60,481 bases of DNA from Herbaspirillum sp. Sphag64 (GCF_014192645.1 NZ_JACHYE010000017.1:1-60481), one strand, 5' to 3'. Positions 35,879 to 46,065 are shown, counted from the first letter of the stretch. The notes: generated by a model not told the origin, from the sequence alone. Numbers and translations: made by a program.

Positions 35879-38362
35879 ATGCCGATGTCCGATCTTCCTT
35901 GCCGCTTCCAGCCCCGTTTGCATTTGCAAACCTTGACACGTGGCGATGGCGTGCTGGGTTTGCGCCCCGGAGGCTTGTTCGGACCGCGCGGTGGCAATGT
36001 CACCGTTGCCAGTATCGACTGGACCTATCAGGTAGCGCATGGGCTGACTTGGGAAACCCCCGCGCCGGTCACCCTGATGACGGTTGCACCAGCGGCCAGC
36101 CAGGAGCTACAGGATGAGCATGGCCAGCGCTGGCTGATACAGCGTGATCTGGCGGCGGAAGCGGCAGCGCTGGAACTGATCCTCAGTCACGGGATGCACG
36201 CGTTGCACGAGGGCGCAATCCAGTGGCGTGGTGTGGCGCTGAGTAATTTGCCGGCATCCCTGTGGTCGCTGGTGCAGGAAGAACATTTCAGCGATTTCTG
36301 GGCCGATGTTGTGCCACTTCTGCAACAACAGGGGTGGCGTATTGTGGTCAGCCCGGGTTTTGCCCATGAAAGCGTCAACGTGGATGCCTGGCGGTTGATT
36401 GTCAGCCCTGTCAGCGGCGAGGTCCTCGGTAAGGAACCTGCCTCTGCCATACCTCAGCAAGCCGTCCGGCAACTCGCCAACCTCGGTGGCTTGCGCGCTG
36501 CAGGCCGCGGTGCCGGCTGGCTGATTACGCTCGGCGTCGAGATCGAGGGCGAACGCTGCGATCTGTTGCCGATGCTCACGGATCTGATGCGGCGCGATGC
36601 ACGCTGGCTAGACCTGCAAAAAATCGCACAAATCGATGCCAAAGCTGTGATTTCCTTACGCATGCCTGGTGGCCGGAGGGTCAACGCGCCAGCGACCACA
36701 CTCAAATTGATCATGAGCGCGATGCTCGATTTGCTGACGGATCCACGCCGCAAGCAGGGTGTATTAAAAGCATCGGCGTGGGATGCGTGTCGCATCGATG
36801 AGCTTGGTCAGCAGTTGGCGGACGGAACGTCGCTCGGTGCCTGGCGCTATCTTCCTGATACGGGTTTGCGTTCGCTGGCGCAGCGTTTGCGTGCGGCCGG
36901 GACGCCGCCTTCGATAGCGCCGCCAAATGGACTGGGGATACAGCTACGTGCTTATCAGTTACATGGTGTGGCCTGGCTGCAATATCTGCGCGCACAGGGT
37001 TTGGGCGGCATTCTTGCGGATGATATGGGCTTGGGTAAAACCGCGCAGGTTCTCGCGCATATCTTGCTGGAAAAGCAGGCGGGCAGACTCGATTGCCCCG
37101 CCCTGGTAGTGCTACCGACGTCGCTGGTATTCAACTGGCAGGCCGAGGCGCAGCGCATTGCACCGGGTTTGCGGGTGCTGGCTTTGCAAGGCGAACAGCG
37201 CCACCATGACTTTGCCCGCATGGCGCAATATGACCTGATCCTGACGACTTATGCGCTGGTGTGGCGCGATCTTGATGCCTTGCTATCGCAGTCGTTTCAT
37301 CTCCTGATTCTGGATGAGGCACAAATCACCAAGAATCCGACAGCGCAGGCCGCCAGAGCGGTACGCCGGTTACGGGCGCGGCATCGTCTGTGCATGACCG
37401 GCACGCCGCTGGAAAATCATCTGGGCGAACTATGGAGTCAGTTTCATTTTCTGATGCCGGGATTTCTTGGTGAGGCACGTAGTTTTACGCGCTGGTGGCG
37501 CAAGCCGATTGAAGAAAACGGGGATCTTGCACGTGCCCAATTGCTGGCAGCCCGGGTGCGGCCGTTTTTGCTGCGGCGGCGTAAGGCCGAGGTTGCCACT
37601 GAATTACCTCCGAGAACCGATGCCATCAAGCTATTGCGGTTTGAGGCCGGGCAACGTGACCTGTATGAAAGTGTCCGCGTAGCAGCCGATAAGCAGGTCA
37701 GAGAGTTGCTCAAACGGCGCGGCGTGAACACCACCCAGATCAGCATCATGGATGTCTTGCTCAAGTTACGCCAGGTCTGTTGTGATCCGCGTTTGCTCAG
37801 AGCGGAAGAACGGGTGACGTCAATCGTGCCGGTCGAATCTGCCAAGATCGCCATGCTGCGCGACATGCTGCCGGCGCTGCTTGAGCAGGGACGACGTGTG
37901 CTGGTATTTTCGCAATTCACGTCCATGCTCAGCCTGATTGCGGTGGAACTGGACGATCTGCAATTGCCTTATAGCAGTCTGACTGGCGCCGTTCAGGCAA
38001 GCCGGCGCGCTGAGGTGGTGCGAGCGTTTCAGGACGGCGAGGTAGCCTTGATGCTTGTGAGTCTCAAGGCAGGTGGCGTCGGTCTCAACCTGACAGCTGC
38101 CGATACCGTGATTCTGGTCGATCCATGGTGGAATCCAGCGGTGGAGGAGCAAGCCATCGCCCGTGCGCACCGCATCGGCCAGCAGCAGCCGGTCGTGGTC
38201 TACAAGCTCATCATCGAAGGCAGTATCGAAGAGCGTATTCAACACCTGCAGCAGCGTAAGGCGGTGTTGGCTGAGGGGATTCTGGGCAGTGATGCAGGGC
38301 TGGCGCCCAAATTCGGTGAAGCTGAACTGGCCGATTTGCTCAGTCCACTGCGGGTAGGCTAA
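35879..38362 (+). CDS. SNF2-family DEAD/DEAH-box helicase (RapA/HepA-like superfamily)
   Basis: Large ATP-dependent DNA translocase, 827 aa. The first 340 residues have no family recognised here. Then comes the Swi2/Snf2 core: LRAYQLHGVAWLQYL, Walker A ADDMGLGKTAQ, DEAQ box LLILDEAQITKN, MTGTPLENHLGELWSQFHFLMPGFLG, and the C-terminal helicase lobe VLVFSQFTSMLSLI, LVSLKAGGVGLNLTAADTVILVDPWWNPAVEEQAIARAHRIGQ. Bacterial relatives remodel protein-DNA complexes or RNA polymerase; no HsdR or methylase partner is next to it, so a defence role is not indicated. The start could be ATG 35879 or 35885. Confidence 0.88.
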   Translation: MPMSDLPCRFQPRLHLQTLTRGDGVLGLRPGGLFGPRGGNVTVASIDWTYQVAHGLTWETPAPVTLMTVAPAASQELQDEHGQRWLIQRDLAAEAAALELILSHGMHALHEGAIQWRGVALSNLPASLWSLVQEEHFSDFWADVVPLLQQQGWRIVVSPGFAHESVNVDAWRLIVSPVSGEVLGKEPASAIPQQAVRQLANLGGLRAAGRGAGWLITLGVEIEGERCDLLPMLTDLMRRDARWLDLQKIAQIDAKAVISLRMPGGRRVNAPATTLKLIMSAMLDLLTDPRRKQGVLKASAWDACRIDELGQQLADGTSLGAWRYLPDTGLRSLAQRLRAAGTPPSIAPPNGLGIQLRAYQLHGVAWLQYLRAQGLGGILADDMGLGKTAQVLAHILLEKQAGRLDCPALVVLPTSLVFNWQAEAQRIAPGLRVLALQGEQRHHDFARMAQYDLILTTYALVWRDLDALLSQSFHLLILDEAQITKNPTAQAARAVRRLRARHRLCMTGTPLENHLGELWSQFHFLMPGFLGEARSFTRWWRKPIEENGDLARAQLLAARVRPFLLRRRKAEVATELPPRTDAIKLLRFEAGQRDLYESVRVAADKQVRELLKRRGVNTTQISIMDVLLKLRQVCCDPRLLRAEERVTSIVPVESAKIAMLRDMLPALLEQGRRVLVFSQFTSMLSLIAVELDDLQLPYSSLTGAVQASRRAEVVRAFQDGEVALMLVSLKAGGVGLNLTAADTVILVDPWWNPAVEEQAIARAHRIGQQQPVVVYKLIIEGSIEERIQHLQQRKAVLAEGILGSDAGLAPKFGEAELADLLSPLRVG

Positions 38363-38396
38363 GGCAGCCAAATCGAAGACGGTTTACAATCGCCCG

Positions 38397-39311
38397 ATGT
38401 CTACGCTCACTCTTGCTCACTCAACCGCCAGTCGTCGTAGTTTTTTGACTGGTCTAGCGATGGCCGTGGTCGGCGCCATCTTCTTTTCCGCCAAGGCGAT
38501 TGTCGCCAAGCTGATGTACCGATATCACGTTGATGCCGTGATGGTGCTGTCGCTGCGCATGATGCTGTCGCTACCGATGTTTGCGGCGCTGGCAGTGTGG
38601 CAGGCACGCAAGTCACCACCACTGGCCAAACGTGACTACGGCCGCATCATTTTTCTTGGCTTGATTGGCTATTACCTGTCGAGCTTTCTGGATTTTCTGG
38701 GGCTGCAATATATTTCAGCTGGTCTGGAGCGGCTGATCCTGTTTCTGACGCCTTCCTTTGTATTGCTGATTTCGTTTTTCTTCCTCAAGCGCCGCGTCAC
38801 GTTGCTGGAGTGGGGTGCCTTGCTGGTGTCTTATGCCGGTACTGCACTGGTGCTGCTGCACGATCTCAGGAGCGGTAGCAACGTCCTGCTGGGCAGCACA
38901 CTGGTACTGGGTGCTGCAATCTCCTACGGCTTGTATCTGATTTTCTCGGGTGAACTGGTGCGACGCGTCGGTGCGATGCGTCTGGTGGCGTATGCGATGT
39001 GTGTTTCCTCGATTGCCTGTATCGTCCAGTTTTTTATCCTGCGTGCACCATCGGCGCTGCTGGTGCCGGTTGAGGTCTATCAGCTGTCCTTGATCAATGC
39101 CGTATTCTGTACCGTCTTGCCGGTGTGTCTGACCATGGTGGCGGTGGCTCGAATTGGTGCGCCTAACGCGGCACAGGCAGGGTTGGTGGGGCCGGTTTCG
39201 ACCTTGTTCCTGGGAGCGATGCTGCTCGATGAACCGATCACGATGATCCAGCTGATCGGTACGGCACTGGTCTTGTCGGGAATTTATATGCTGTCACGCA
39301 AGAAGGTTTGA
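38397..39311 (+). CDS. DMT-superfamily (EamA) transporter
   Basis: 304-aa inner-membrane permease with ten predicted hydrophobic segments in two EamA repeats, the second ending TLFLGAMLLDEPITMIQLIGTALVLSGIYML, the classical EamA end. Substrate unknown; relatives export amino acids or other metabolites. It starts 35 bp after the helicase and is followed by the quinone oxidoreductase with a 60-bp gap, so it may be cotranscribed with either. Confidence 0.85.
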   Translation: MSTLTLAHSTASRRSFLTGLAMAVVGAIFFSAKAIVAKLMYRYHVDAVMVLSLRMMLSLPMFAALAVWQARKSPPLAKRDYGRIIFLGLIGYYLSSFLDFLGLQYISAGLERLILFLTPSFVLLISFFFLKRRVTLLEWGALLVSYAGTALVLLHDLRSGSNVLLGSTLVLGAAISYGLYLIFSGELVRRVGAMRLVAYAMCVSSIACIVQFFILRAPSALLVPVEVYQLSLINAVFCTVLPVCLTMVAVARIGAPNAAQAGLVGPVSTLFLGAMLLDEPITMIQLIGTALVLSGIYMLSRKKV

Positions 39312-39371
39312 TGTTGGCTTGAAGTTCTTATTGGTTATTAGTTGTTGGTTGATCAGAGACAGGAGACGGAA

Positions 39372-40349
39372 ATGACAAAAGCGATCAAGTTGTTCAAGGT
39401 GGGTGGGCCCGAAGTGATGGAATATGTCGATGTCGAGGTTGGTGAACCTGGTCCCGGCGAAGTGCGACTCCGTCATGCAGCTTGCGGTCTCAATTACATT
39501 GATGTGTATTTCCGCACCGGGCTGTATCCGCAGCCATTGCCTTCCGGACTCGGGCAAGAAGGGGCGGGTACGGTTGAAGCCGTTGGTCCCGGAGTGACCG
39601 ATTTCAAGGTTGGCGATCGCGTTGCCTATGCTGGACGTGGGGGTAATGGTGCCTATGCGGAGGCACGGGTGATGGTTGCTGATTGTCTGGTCAAGCTACC
39701 AGACAGCATCAATTTTGAGACAGCCGCCGCCATGATGCTGCAAGGCATGACTGTGCAATATCTGTTGCGTCAAACCTACCCACTCAAAGCTGGCGAGACG
39801 ATTCTGTTTCACGCTGCCGCTGGTGGTATCGGCCTGATTGCCTGCCAATGGGCCAAGGCCTTGGGCGTGAACATGATTGGTACCGTCAGCACCGATGAAA
39901 AAGCGGCGCTGGCCAAGGACCACGGCTGCACTCACGTGATCAATTACAAAACCGAAAACTTTGTTGAGCGCGTCAAGGAAATTACCGGTGGCAAGGGCGT
40001 ACAGGTGGTCTATGACTCCATTGGCAAGGACACTTTCAGTAGTTCGCTCGACTGCCTGCAGCCACGTGGCCTGATGGTCAGTTTCGGCAATGCCTCCGGG
40101 CCGGTACCACCATTTGGTACGGGTGAGCTGGCTTCGCGCGGATCGCTCTACCTGACGCGCCCCTCGTTGGGAAGCTATACGGCCACCCGTGCAGCGCTCG
40201 ATGCGACTGCCGGCGAGCTGTTTGCGATGGTCGAAAGTGGCAAGATCAAGATCGACATCAACCAGCGTTATGCACTCAAGGATGTGGCGCAGGCGCACCG
40301 CGATCTGGAAGCGCGCAAGACGACTGGTTCGACAATCCTGATTCCTTGA
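39372..40349 (+). CDS. qor: NADPH:quinone oxidoreductase (zinc-free MDR family)
   Basis: 325-aa medium-chain reductase without the structural zinc cysteines. GLNYIDVYFRTGLYPQPLPSGLGQEGAGTVEAVG and the nucleotide fold HAAAGGIGLIACQWAKALG, together with VVYDSIGKDTFSSSLDCLQPRGLMVSFGNASGPV, match QOR. The ATG at 39372 has an AGGAGA site at 39361-39366; an in-frame codon at 39342 lacks one. It is followed by a small membrane-protein gene. Confidence 0.9.
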   Translation: MTKAIKLFKVGGPEVMEYVDVEVGEPGPGEVRLRHAACGLNYIDVYFRTGLYPQPLPSGLGQEGAGTVEAVGPGVTDFKVGDRVAYAGRGGNGAYAEARVMVADCLVKLPDSINFETAAAMMLQGMTVQYLLRQTYPLKAGETILFHAAAGGIGLIACQWAKALGVNMIGTVSTDEKAALAKDHGCTHVINYKTENFVERVKEITGGKGVQVVYDSIGKDTFSSSLDCLQPRGLMVSFGNASGPVPPFGTGELASRGSLYLTRPSLGSYTATRAALDATAGELFAMVESGKIKIDINQRYALKDVAQAHRDLEARKTTGSTILIP

Positions 40350-40379
40350 GTGACAATCTGAAGCTCAAGGAGAATGGCG

Positions 40380-40544
40380 ATGGACCAACAAGGTGAAGCT
40401 GGGAAAAGCCCTATGCGGCATCCCGATGAGCAGCCCACGGGTGTTGATGGATCGCCCAAATTCGGGCGTCTGCTGGTGGTGCTGATTTTGACGGTATTGC
40501 TGATTGTGCTGATTACCTTTGGCAGTGAGGCTTACTATTCCTGA
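40380..40544 (+). CDS. Small single-pass membrane protein (54 aa)
   Basis: Open frame of 54 codons with AAGGAG at 40367-40372 seven bases before ATG 40380; an in-frame ATG at 40374 is too close to that site. The product has a polar, Pro/Glu/Gln-rich N-terminal half (DQQGEAGKSPMRHPDEQP) and one hydrophobic helix (LLVVLILTVLLIVLITF), then GSEAYYS. It probably sits in the inner membrane with N-in topology. It lies 30 bp after qor and ends before a strong bidirectional terminator, so it looks like a real last gene of that unit. No family recognised. Confidence 0.6.
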   Translation: MDQQGEAGKSPMRHPDEQPTGVDGSPKFGRLLVVLILTVLLIVLITFGSEAYYS

Positions 40545-40583
40545 AGATGCTTGCAGGGTAACAACTGCCATTGCACGAACGTG

Positions 40584-40625
40584 AAAAAGGCCACGACCGA
40601 AGTTGACTCGGTCGTGGCCTTTTTT
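40584..40625. terminator. Bidirectional terminator (qor unit / DUF4136 gene)
   Basis: About 17 bp of perfect stem (AAAAAGGCCACGACCGA with its complement) around a 7-nt loop, flanked by A and T runs so that it works on both strands. It separates the convergent small gene and DUF4136 lipoprotein gene. Confidence 0.92.
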
Positions 40626-41235
40626 ATTTGACGTCCAGCGCTATGTGGCGCGTCACACCACTTGGCCCAGGAAAGTCGGCAAACGCGCTACGGACCATAT
40701 ATGGCATGGCCATCGGCAGGGTACCTTCATAACCTGCACTATCGACGGTGACATCATAAAGTTTCTCGGTAGTACGGGTCTGTTCTATCGTCAAATGCAG
40801 TTGTCTGTGGAACACAGGAAACGCCGTTTGTTGCACCGGACGCGGCCAGAAAGGGTCATAGAACGGATCTCGACGCCATGGGCGGCCAGGGCCAAACATA
40901 TAGGGGTCGTAGGCAGGCTCAGTCACTACCAGTGTGCCGGTACGCATCCCAAACTGGAAGCGCACTGTCAGTGCTGGGATCTTGCCGTCCTGCCCCTGAT
41001 TCAGATCCTGACCGTCGGAAAATCCCAGTCGCAATAACTCCCCGCCAATCAATTGTGCGTAGTTACGGTATTCCAGACTACCTTCCTGTTGTGGTTCTGG
41101 CGCAAAGACGAAGGACTTGTCGCTCAGTGATGCAGGCCACGCGTGGAACGTAGTGACGTCACTGGTAATGGTGCTGGCACAACCGCCCAGTAACAGGCTG
41201 GTACAGGCAAAGAAGATGCAAAAAAAGCGTTTCAT
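40624..41235 (-). CDS. DUF4136 domain-containing lipoprotein
   Basis: 203-aa exported lipoprotein: Lys-Arg, hydrophobic core, lipobox LLGGC near residues 17-21. The mature part (SDVTTFHAWP, KSFVFAPEPQQEGSLEYRNYAQLIGGELLRLGF) is DUF4136. The middle has PYMFGPGRPWRRDPFYDPFWPRP, aromatic/Pro-rich. ATG 41235 has GGAGA upstream; an upstream in-frame codon at 41247 is unlikely. Function unknown; cell-envelope location is inferred from the lipobox. Confidence 0.85.
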   Translation of the reverse strand: MKRFFCIFFACTSLLLGGCASTITSDVTTFHAWPASLSDKSFVFAPEPQQEGSLEYRNYAQLIGGELLRLGFSDGQDLNQGQDGKIPALTVRFQFGMRTGTLVVTEPAYDPYMFGPGRPWRRDPFYDPFWPRPVQQTAFPVFHRQLHLTIEQTRTTEKLYDVTVDSAGYEGTLPMAMPYMVRSAFADFPGPSGVTRHIALDVK

Positions 41236-41365
41236 CAAGATCTCCAAAAATGCTGGCGGCGGTTATTGTCGCCCTTTTCTGCCTATTCGGGCGCCAGATT
41301 GGTAAAATCTGGACCTGCTGACAGTTCTGTTCGTTCCCTCGCATTCAAATTATCGGATTTTATCC

Positions 41366-44065
41366 ATGCGCAACGCTACGCTCCCAACGATTTACCGTAA
41401 AGATTATGCGGCTCCCACCTATTTTGTCGATACCGTCGAAATGGGCTTCGATCTGGCGCCAGAACTGACTCGTGTTGCCACCCGCATTGAGATGCGGCGC
41501 AATCCCGATGCGGCCGGCAAGGACATCGAACTTTACGGCGAAGAACTTGACCTGGTCAGTCTGCGCCTCAACGGTAAGGTCCTGAACAAGCGGCAATATC
41601 AAATAGACAACGGCGTGTTACGCATCTCTGGCGCGCCTGCCAAGGTGGTTCTTGAAATCGAAACCACCACGGTGCCCGAGATCAACACGTCGCTCATGGG
41701 CTTGTACGTGTCGAGTGGCAATTTTTTCACCCAATGCGAAGCCGAAGGTTTCCGCAAGATTACCTATTTCCCGGATCGCCCTGACGTCATGGGTAAATAC
41801 ACCGTGATGCTGCGCGCTGACAAGAAAGCCTATCCGGTCTTGCTGTCGAACGGCAATCTGATCGAACAGGGCGATCTCGGTGACGGCCGTCATTACGCCA
41901 AATGGGAAGACCCGTTCAAAAAACCCTCCTATCTGTTTGCACTGGTGGCTGGCAATCTTGTCTGTCAGGAAGAAACCTACCGTCTCCAGTCCGGCCGCGA
42001 GGTATTGCTGCAGGTCTGGGTAGAACACGGCAACCTGGACAAGACCCAGCACGCCATGGAGTCGCTCAAGAATAGTATTCGCTGGGATGAAGAACGCTTC
42101 GGCCTGGAACTTGATCTGGATCGTTTCATGATCGTCGCCGTCGGTGACTTCAACATGGGCGCCATGGAAAACAAGGGCCTGAACATTTTCAACACCAAGT
42201 TCGTGCTGGCCAATCCACGGATTGCCACTGATGTCGACTACGCCAATATCGAAGCTGTGGTCGGACATGAATACTTCCATAACTGGACTGGTAACCGCGT
42301 GACGTGCCGCGACTGGTTCCAGCTCTCGCTCAAAGAAGGCTTGACGGTATTCCGGGATCAGGAATTCTCGGCTGACATGATCGGCTCCGACAGCGGCCGC
42401 GCTGTCAAGCGCATCGACGACGTACGCGTACTGCGTCAGGCACAGTTCCCGGAAGATGCCGGTCCGATGGCACATCCGGTGCGTCCTGACTCGTTTGTGG
42501 AAATCAACAATTTCTACACCGTCACGGTCTATGAAAAGGGTGCCGAAGTGGTGCGCATGTATCAGACCCTGCTCGGCCGTGAAGGCTTCCGCAAGGGGAT
42601 GGACCTGTACTTCGCCCGTCATGACGGACAAGCCGTTACCTGCGACGATTTCCGTGCTGCCATGGCCGACGCCAATGGGCGCGATCTATCGCAGTTTGAG
42701 CGTTGGTACAGTCAGGCAGGTACGCCACGTCTGAGCGCAGAGTTGCGTTATGACGCCGCCAGCAAGACCGCCGAACTGACCTTGACCCAGTCGTGCCCGG
42801 CTACACCCGGACAAAAGAAAAAGTTACCGTTCCATATTCCAGTGGCCATCGGTTTGCTCGATAGCCACGGTCGCGACATCCCGCTGACATTGGCCGGTGA
42901 CCGTTCCGGCAAGCAAGCCAGTCCGACCACGCGCGTGCTGGAGCTCACCAAGGCGCAACAGAGTTTTACCTTCATCAATGTCGAACAGGCACCGGTGCCC
43001 TCCATCCTGCGCGGATTCTCCGCTCCTGTGGTACTGGACGTGGCCTATAGCGATGCTGAGCTGGCCTTCCTGATGGCACATGACAGCGATCCTTTCAATC
43101 GTTGGGAAGCCGGTCAGCGACTGGCGACGCGTCGTTTGCTCAGTCTCACGAGCGCAGTACAGGCAGCACGCCAGTCGGGACAAGTGGTCTCGCTGGAAGC
43201 GGCATTGGTCAATGAGCAGCAGGACAGCGCGTTGACTGATGCTCTGCGCGCTACCCTCAACGACACCACACTGGACCCAGCCTTCCGTGAGGTCGTACTG
43301 ACCTTGCCATCGGAGACCATGATTGCCGAGCAGATGGAGGTCATCGATCCGCAAGCCATCCACGTGGCCCGTCAATTCCTGCGTCGCTCGCTGGCACGTG
43401 CACTGCGTGCAGACCTGCTGGCCGCCTACCAAGCCAATCGCTCCGAAGGCGCATATCGTCCGGATGCGGTTTCCTGCGGCAAGCGCGCACTGCAAAATAT
43501 CGTGTTGTCCTATCTATCAGAGCTGGACGACGAACAAACGCATGCGCTGGCTCAACAGCAAAATGATGCCGCCAACAACATGACCGACCGGCTTGCAGCA
43601 TTGGCTGCGTTGACCAATAGTCAGGCTCCTGGCAAGGCGAGCGCGCTAGAATCGTTCTACACCGAGTTTGAGCAAGAGGCATTGGTGATCGACAAATGGT
43701 TCACCCTGCAAGCGACGGCCCGTATTGCTGATGTACAAACGATCCGGACATTGGCGCAGCATCCTGCCTTTACCCTCAAGAACCCGAACCGTGCACGTAG
43801 CCTGATTTTCAGTTTCTGCAACGGTAATCCTTCGGCGTTTCATGCCATCGATGGCAGCGGCTACGCGTTCTGGGCCGAACAGGTTATTGCCCTGAACGCC
43901 ACTAATCCGCAGGTTGCAGCCCGTCTGGCACGCAGCCTGGACCGTTGGCGCAAATTTGCCCCAGCGCTGCAGGAGCGTATGCGTGCGGCCTTGCGACAAG
44001 TGGCCGATAGTCCCAACTTATCGCGCGATGTGGCCGAAGTGGTCAGCAAATCGCTCGCCAACTGA
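41366..44065 (+). CDS. pepN: Aminopeptidase N
   Basis: Cytosolic M1-family zinc aminopeptidase, 899 aa, which removes N-terminal residues in peptide recycling. The exopeptidase motif GAMENKGLN is followed by the zinc site HEYFH (301-305) with third ligand Glu324 (SLKEGLTVF). Length and the C-terminal helical domain ending QVADSPNLSRDVAEVVSKSL match PepN of E. coli. fbp begins 37 bp downstream and may be cotranscribed. Confidence 0.97.
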   Translation: MRNATLPTIYRKDYAAPTYFVDTVEMGFDLAPELTRVATRIEMRRNPDAAGKDIELYGEELDLVSLRLNGKVLNKRQYQIDNGVLRISGAPAKVVLEIETTTVPEINTSLMGLYVSSGNFFTQCEAEGFRKITYFPDRPDVMGKYTVMLRADKKAYPVLLSNGNLIEQGDLGDGRHYAKWEDPFKKPSYLFALVAGNLVCQEETYRLQSGREVLLQVWVEHGNLDKTQHAMESLKNSIRWDEERFGLELDLDRFMIVAVGDFNMGAMENKGLNIFNTKFVLANPRIATDVDYANIEAVVGHEYFHNWTGNRVTCRDWFQLSLKEGLTVFRDQEFSADMIGSDSGRAVKRIDDVRVLRQAQFPEDAGPMAHPVRPDSFVEINNFYTVTVYEKGAEVVRMYQTLLGREGFRKGMDLYFARHDGQAVTCDDFRAAMADANGRDLSQFERWYSQAGTPRLSAELRYDAASKTAELTLTQSCPATPGQKKKLPFHIPVAIGLLDSHGRDIPLTLAGDRSGKQASPTTRVLELTKAQQSFTFINVEQAPVPSILRGFSAPVVLDVAYSDAELAFLMAHDSDPFNRWEAGQRLATRRLLSLTSAVQAARQSGQVVSLEAALVNEQQDSALTDALRATLNDTTLDPAFREVVLTLPSETMIAEQMEVIDPQAIHVARQFLRRSLARALRADLLAAYQANRSEGAYRPDAVSCGKRALQNIVLSYLSELDDEQTHALAQQQNDAANNMTDRLAALAALTNSQAPGKASALESFYTEFEQEALVIDKWFTLQATARIADVQTIRTLAQHPAFTLKNPNRARSLIFSFCNGNPSAFHAIDGSGYAFWAEQVIALNATNPQVAARLARSLDRWRKFAPALQERMRAALRQVADSPNLSRDVAEVVSKSLAN

Positions 44066-44102
44066 ATTGCATTAAAAATTTGTTATTGAAAGAGAGAGCA
44101 TC

Positions 44103-45107
44103 ATGAGCAAACGTATCAGCCTTACCCAACACTTGATTGAGCAGCAGCGCCTGCATAACAAGATTCCTTCGGAGCTGCGCCTGTTGATCGAAGTGGTCGG
44201 TCGCGCCTGCAAGAGCATCAGCCATGCCGTCGGCAAGGGCGCACTGGGTGAAGTACTGGGCAGCGCCGGCAGCGAGAACGTGCAAGGCGAAGTGCAAAAG
44301 AAGCTCGATGTAATTTCCAACGAAATTCTGCTCGAAGCTAATGAATGGGGCGGACATCTGGCAGGTATGGCGTCGGAAGAAATGGAAACCATCCATCCGA
44401 TCCCCAACCGTTATCCCAAGGGCGAATATCTGCTGATGTTCGATCCGCTGGATGGTTCCAGCAATATCGATGTGAACGTCTCGATCGGTACCATTTTCTC
44501 GGTTCTCAAGGCGCCTGAAGGCATGACACAGCCAACCGAAAAGGATTTCCTGCAGCCCGGCAGCAAGCAGGTTGCTGCCGGTTATGCCGTCTATGGTCCA
44601 CAAACCGTTCTGGTGCTCACCACTGGCGACGGTGTCCACTGCTTCACGCTGGACCGTGAAATGGGGGCCTGGGTACTGACCCAGCGTGACATGCAGATTC
44701 CTGAAGATACCAAGGAATTCGCCATCAATGCCTCCAATGCACGGCACTGGTATCCACCGGTCAAACGTTATGTTGACGAAGTGCTGGCCGGCACGACTGG
44801 ACCACGCCAAAAGGATTTCAACATGCGCTGGATCGCCTCCATGGTGGCGGATGTCCATCGTATCCTCAACCGCGGTGGTGTATTCATGTATCCAGCCGAT
44901 GCCCGTGAACCGGACAAGGCGGGTAAGCTGCGTCTGATGTATGAAGCCAATCCAATGGCCTTCATCGTCGAGCAGGCCGGTGGTGCTGCGACCAATGGTA
45001 AGCAACGTATTCTCGACATCCAGCCCGAGAAGCTGCATCAACGTGTCGCCGTGTTCCTGGGCTCGAAAAACGAAGTTGAACGCGTGACTTCGTATCACCA
45101 GCAATAA
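44103..45107 (+). CDS. fbp: Fructose-1,6-bisphosphatase class I
   Basis: Gluconeogenic phosphatase of 334 aa. The metal/phosphate motif [22 protein letters not shown] (Asp114, Asp117) and the C-terminal [37 protein letters not shown] are diagnostic. A typical GAGAGAG ribosome site precedes the ATG. It follows pepN and ends at a strong terminator. Confidence 0.97.
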   Translation: MSKRISLTQHLIEQQRLHNKIPSELRLLIEVVGRACKSISHAVGKGALGEVLGSAGSENVQGEVQKKLDVISNEILLEANEWGGHLAGMASEEMETIHPIPNRYPKGEYLLMFDPLDGSSNIDVNVSIGTIFSVLKAPEGMTQPTEKDFLQPGSKQVAAGYAVYGPQTVLVLTTGDGVHCFTLDREMGAWVLTQRDMQIPEDTKEFAINASNARHWYPPVKRYVDEVLAGTTGPRQKDFNMRWIASMVADVHRILNRGGVFMYPADAREPDKAGKLRLMYEANPMAFIVEQAGGAATNGKQRILDIQPEKLHQRVAVFLGSKNEVERVTSYHQQ

Positions 45108-45127
45108 GCATCACCGCTGTTCAGTTG

Positions 45128-45161
45128 AAGCCGTTACCGCGATTCGGGTAACGGCTTTTTT
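45128..45161 (+). terminator. Rho-independent terminator after fbp
   Basis: Eleven-bp stem AAGCCGTTACC / GGTAACGGCTT with an 8-nt loop and a T run; between convergent fbp and the RarD-type gene. Confidence 0.9.
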
Positions 45162-45174
45162 GTGGACAAACCGG

Positions 45175-46065
45175 TCAGCGCTTCTGCATCAGCTTGACGC
45201 TATGGATAGCGGTAAAGCCGACAGCCAGCCAGATCGGCACATAGGTTCCCAGTTTTGCCAGCGTCAGTGATTCATGCAGCAAGGCGGTTGCCACAATCAC
45301 CAGCAACACCGGCTCCACATAACCAAGAATGCCGAACAAGGCCATCGGCAACATGCCGCTGGCCCGCAGGTAACACGCCAGTGCCATGGTGCTCAGCAGA
45401 CCCAGCACCGGCAGCAGCAACCACAGCAATGGTGGTCGTGCTGTCACAATAGCCAGATTGGGGCTGTGCGCCAGCACCCATATTGCAGCTGGGGCCAGCA
45501 ATAGCATCTCCAGCGCGAACGTCACCAATGAATTCAAGGAGACTTGGCGACGCATGACAAGGTAAGGTGGATAACCCAGAGCCACCACCAGGCTTGGCCA
45601 GGCGAACGCGCGCGTCAGCCAGAGCTCATGCAATACACCCACGCAGGCGCAAAAGACGGCGAGTTGCTGCCAGATATCAAGCTGTTCCCGATAGTAGAAG
45701 CGTCCCACCAGCACCATCGTCAAGGGCAGCATAAAATAACCGAGCGACACTTCCAGGGCACGTCCATTGACTGAGCCCCACAGAAACAGCCATACCTGCA
45801 CACCCAGCATTGCTGCCAGCGCCAGAAAGAAAAGTCCGAGCAAAGGGCGTCTTAGCATACTGCCGATGGCGTCTATCAATGCTTGCCCGAGCCCCTTCCA
45901 CCACAGCAGCACCAGTAGTGCTGGTAAAGTCCACAGTACTCGCCATGCCAGCAGATCGAGACCGCTCAGCGGTGACAGCCATTGGGTATAGGCAGACATG
46001 GTGGCGAACAGGATGGACGCGCTCACCGACAGGGTGATACCACGTACTGTGTTGGAAGTTGTCAT
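45175..46065 (-). CDS. rarD: RarD-type EamA/DMT permease
   Basis: 296-aa ten-helix permease of the RarD branch of the drug/metabolite superfamily: SVSASILFATMSAYTQWLSPLSGLDLLAWRVLWTLP resembles the RarD start (SASxLFA...L..LxxxE.lawR), and PMALFGILGYVEPVLLVIVATALLHESLT is its end. The ATG at 46065 (MTTSNTVRG) opens the first helix; an in-frame extension to 46158 is not supported by a ribosome site. The name reflects similarity; chloramphenicol sensitivity is only known for E. coli. Confidence 0.8.
   Translation of the reverse strand: MTTSNTVRGITLSVSASILFATMSAYTQWLSPLSGLDLLAWRVLWTLPALLVLLWWKGLGQALIDAIGSMLRRPLLGLFFLALAAMLGVQVWLFLWGSVNGRALEVSLGYFMLPLTMVLVGRFYYREQLDIWQQLAVFCACVGVLHELWLTRAFAWPSLVVALGYPPYLVMRRQVSLNSLVTFALEMLLLAPAAIWVLAHSPNLAIVTARPPLLWLLLPVLGLLSTMALACYLRASGMLPMALFGILGYVEPVLLVIVATALLHESLTLAKLGTYVPIWLAVGFTAIHSVKLMQKR

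Noticed and set aside
35879..38362. SNF2 helicase as part of a DISARM- or similar defence system
   Set aside because: No methylase, DUF1998 or phospholipase partner is adjacent; neighbours are yebC and a DMT permease.
44043..45104. A 353-codon minus-strand frame opposite fbp
   Set aside because: Shadow of fbp; no motifs, no ribosome site and composition of a complement strand.
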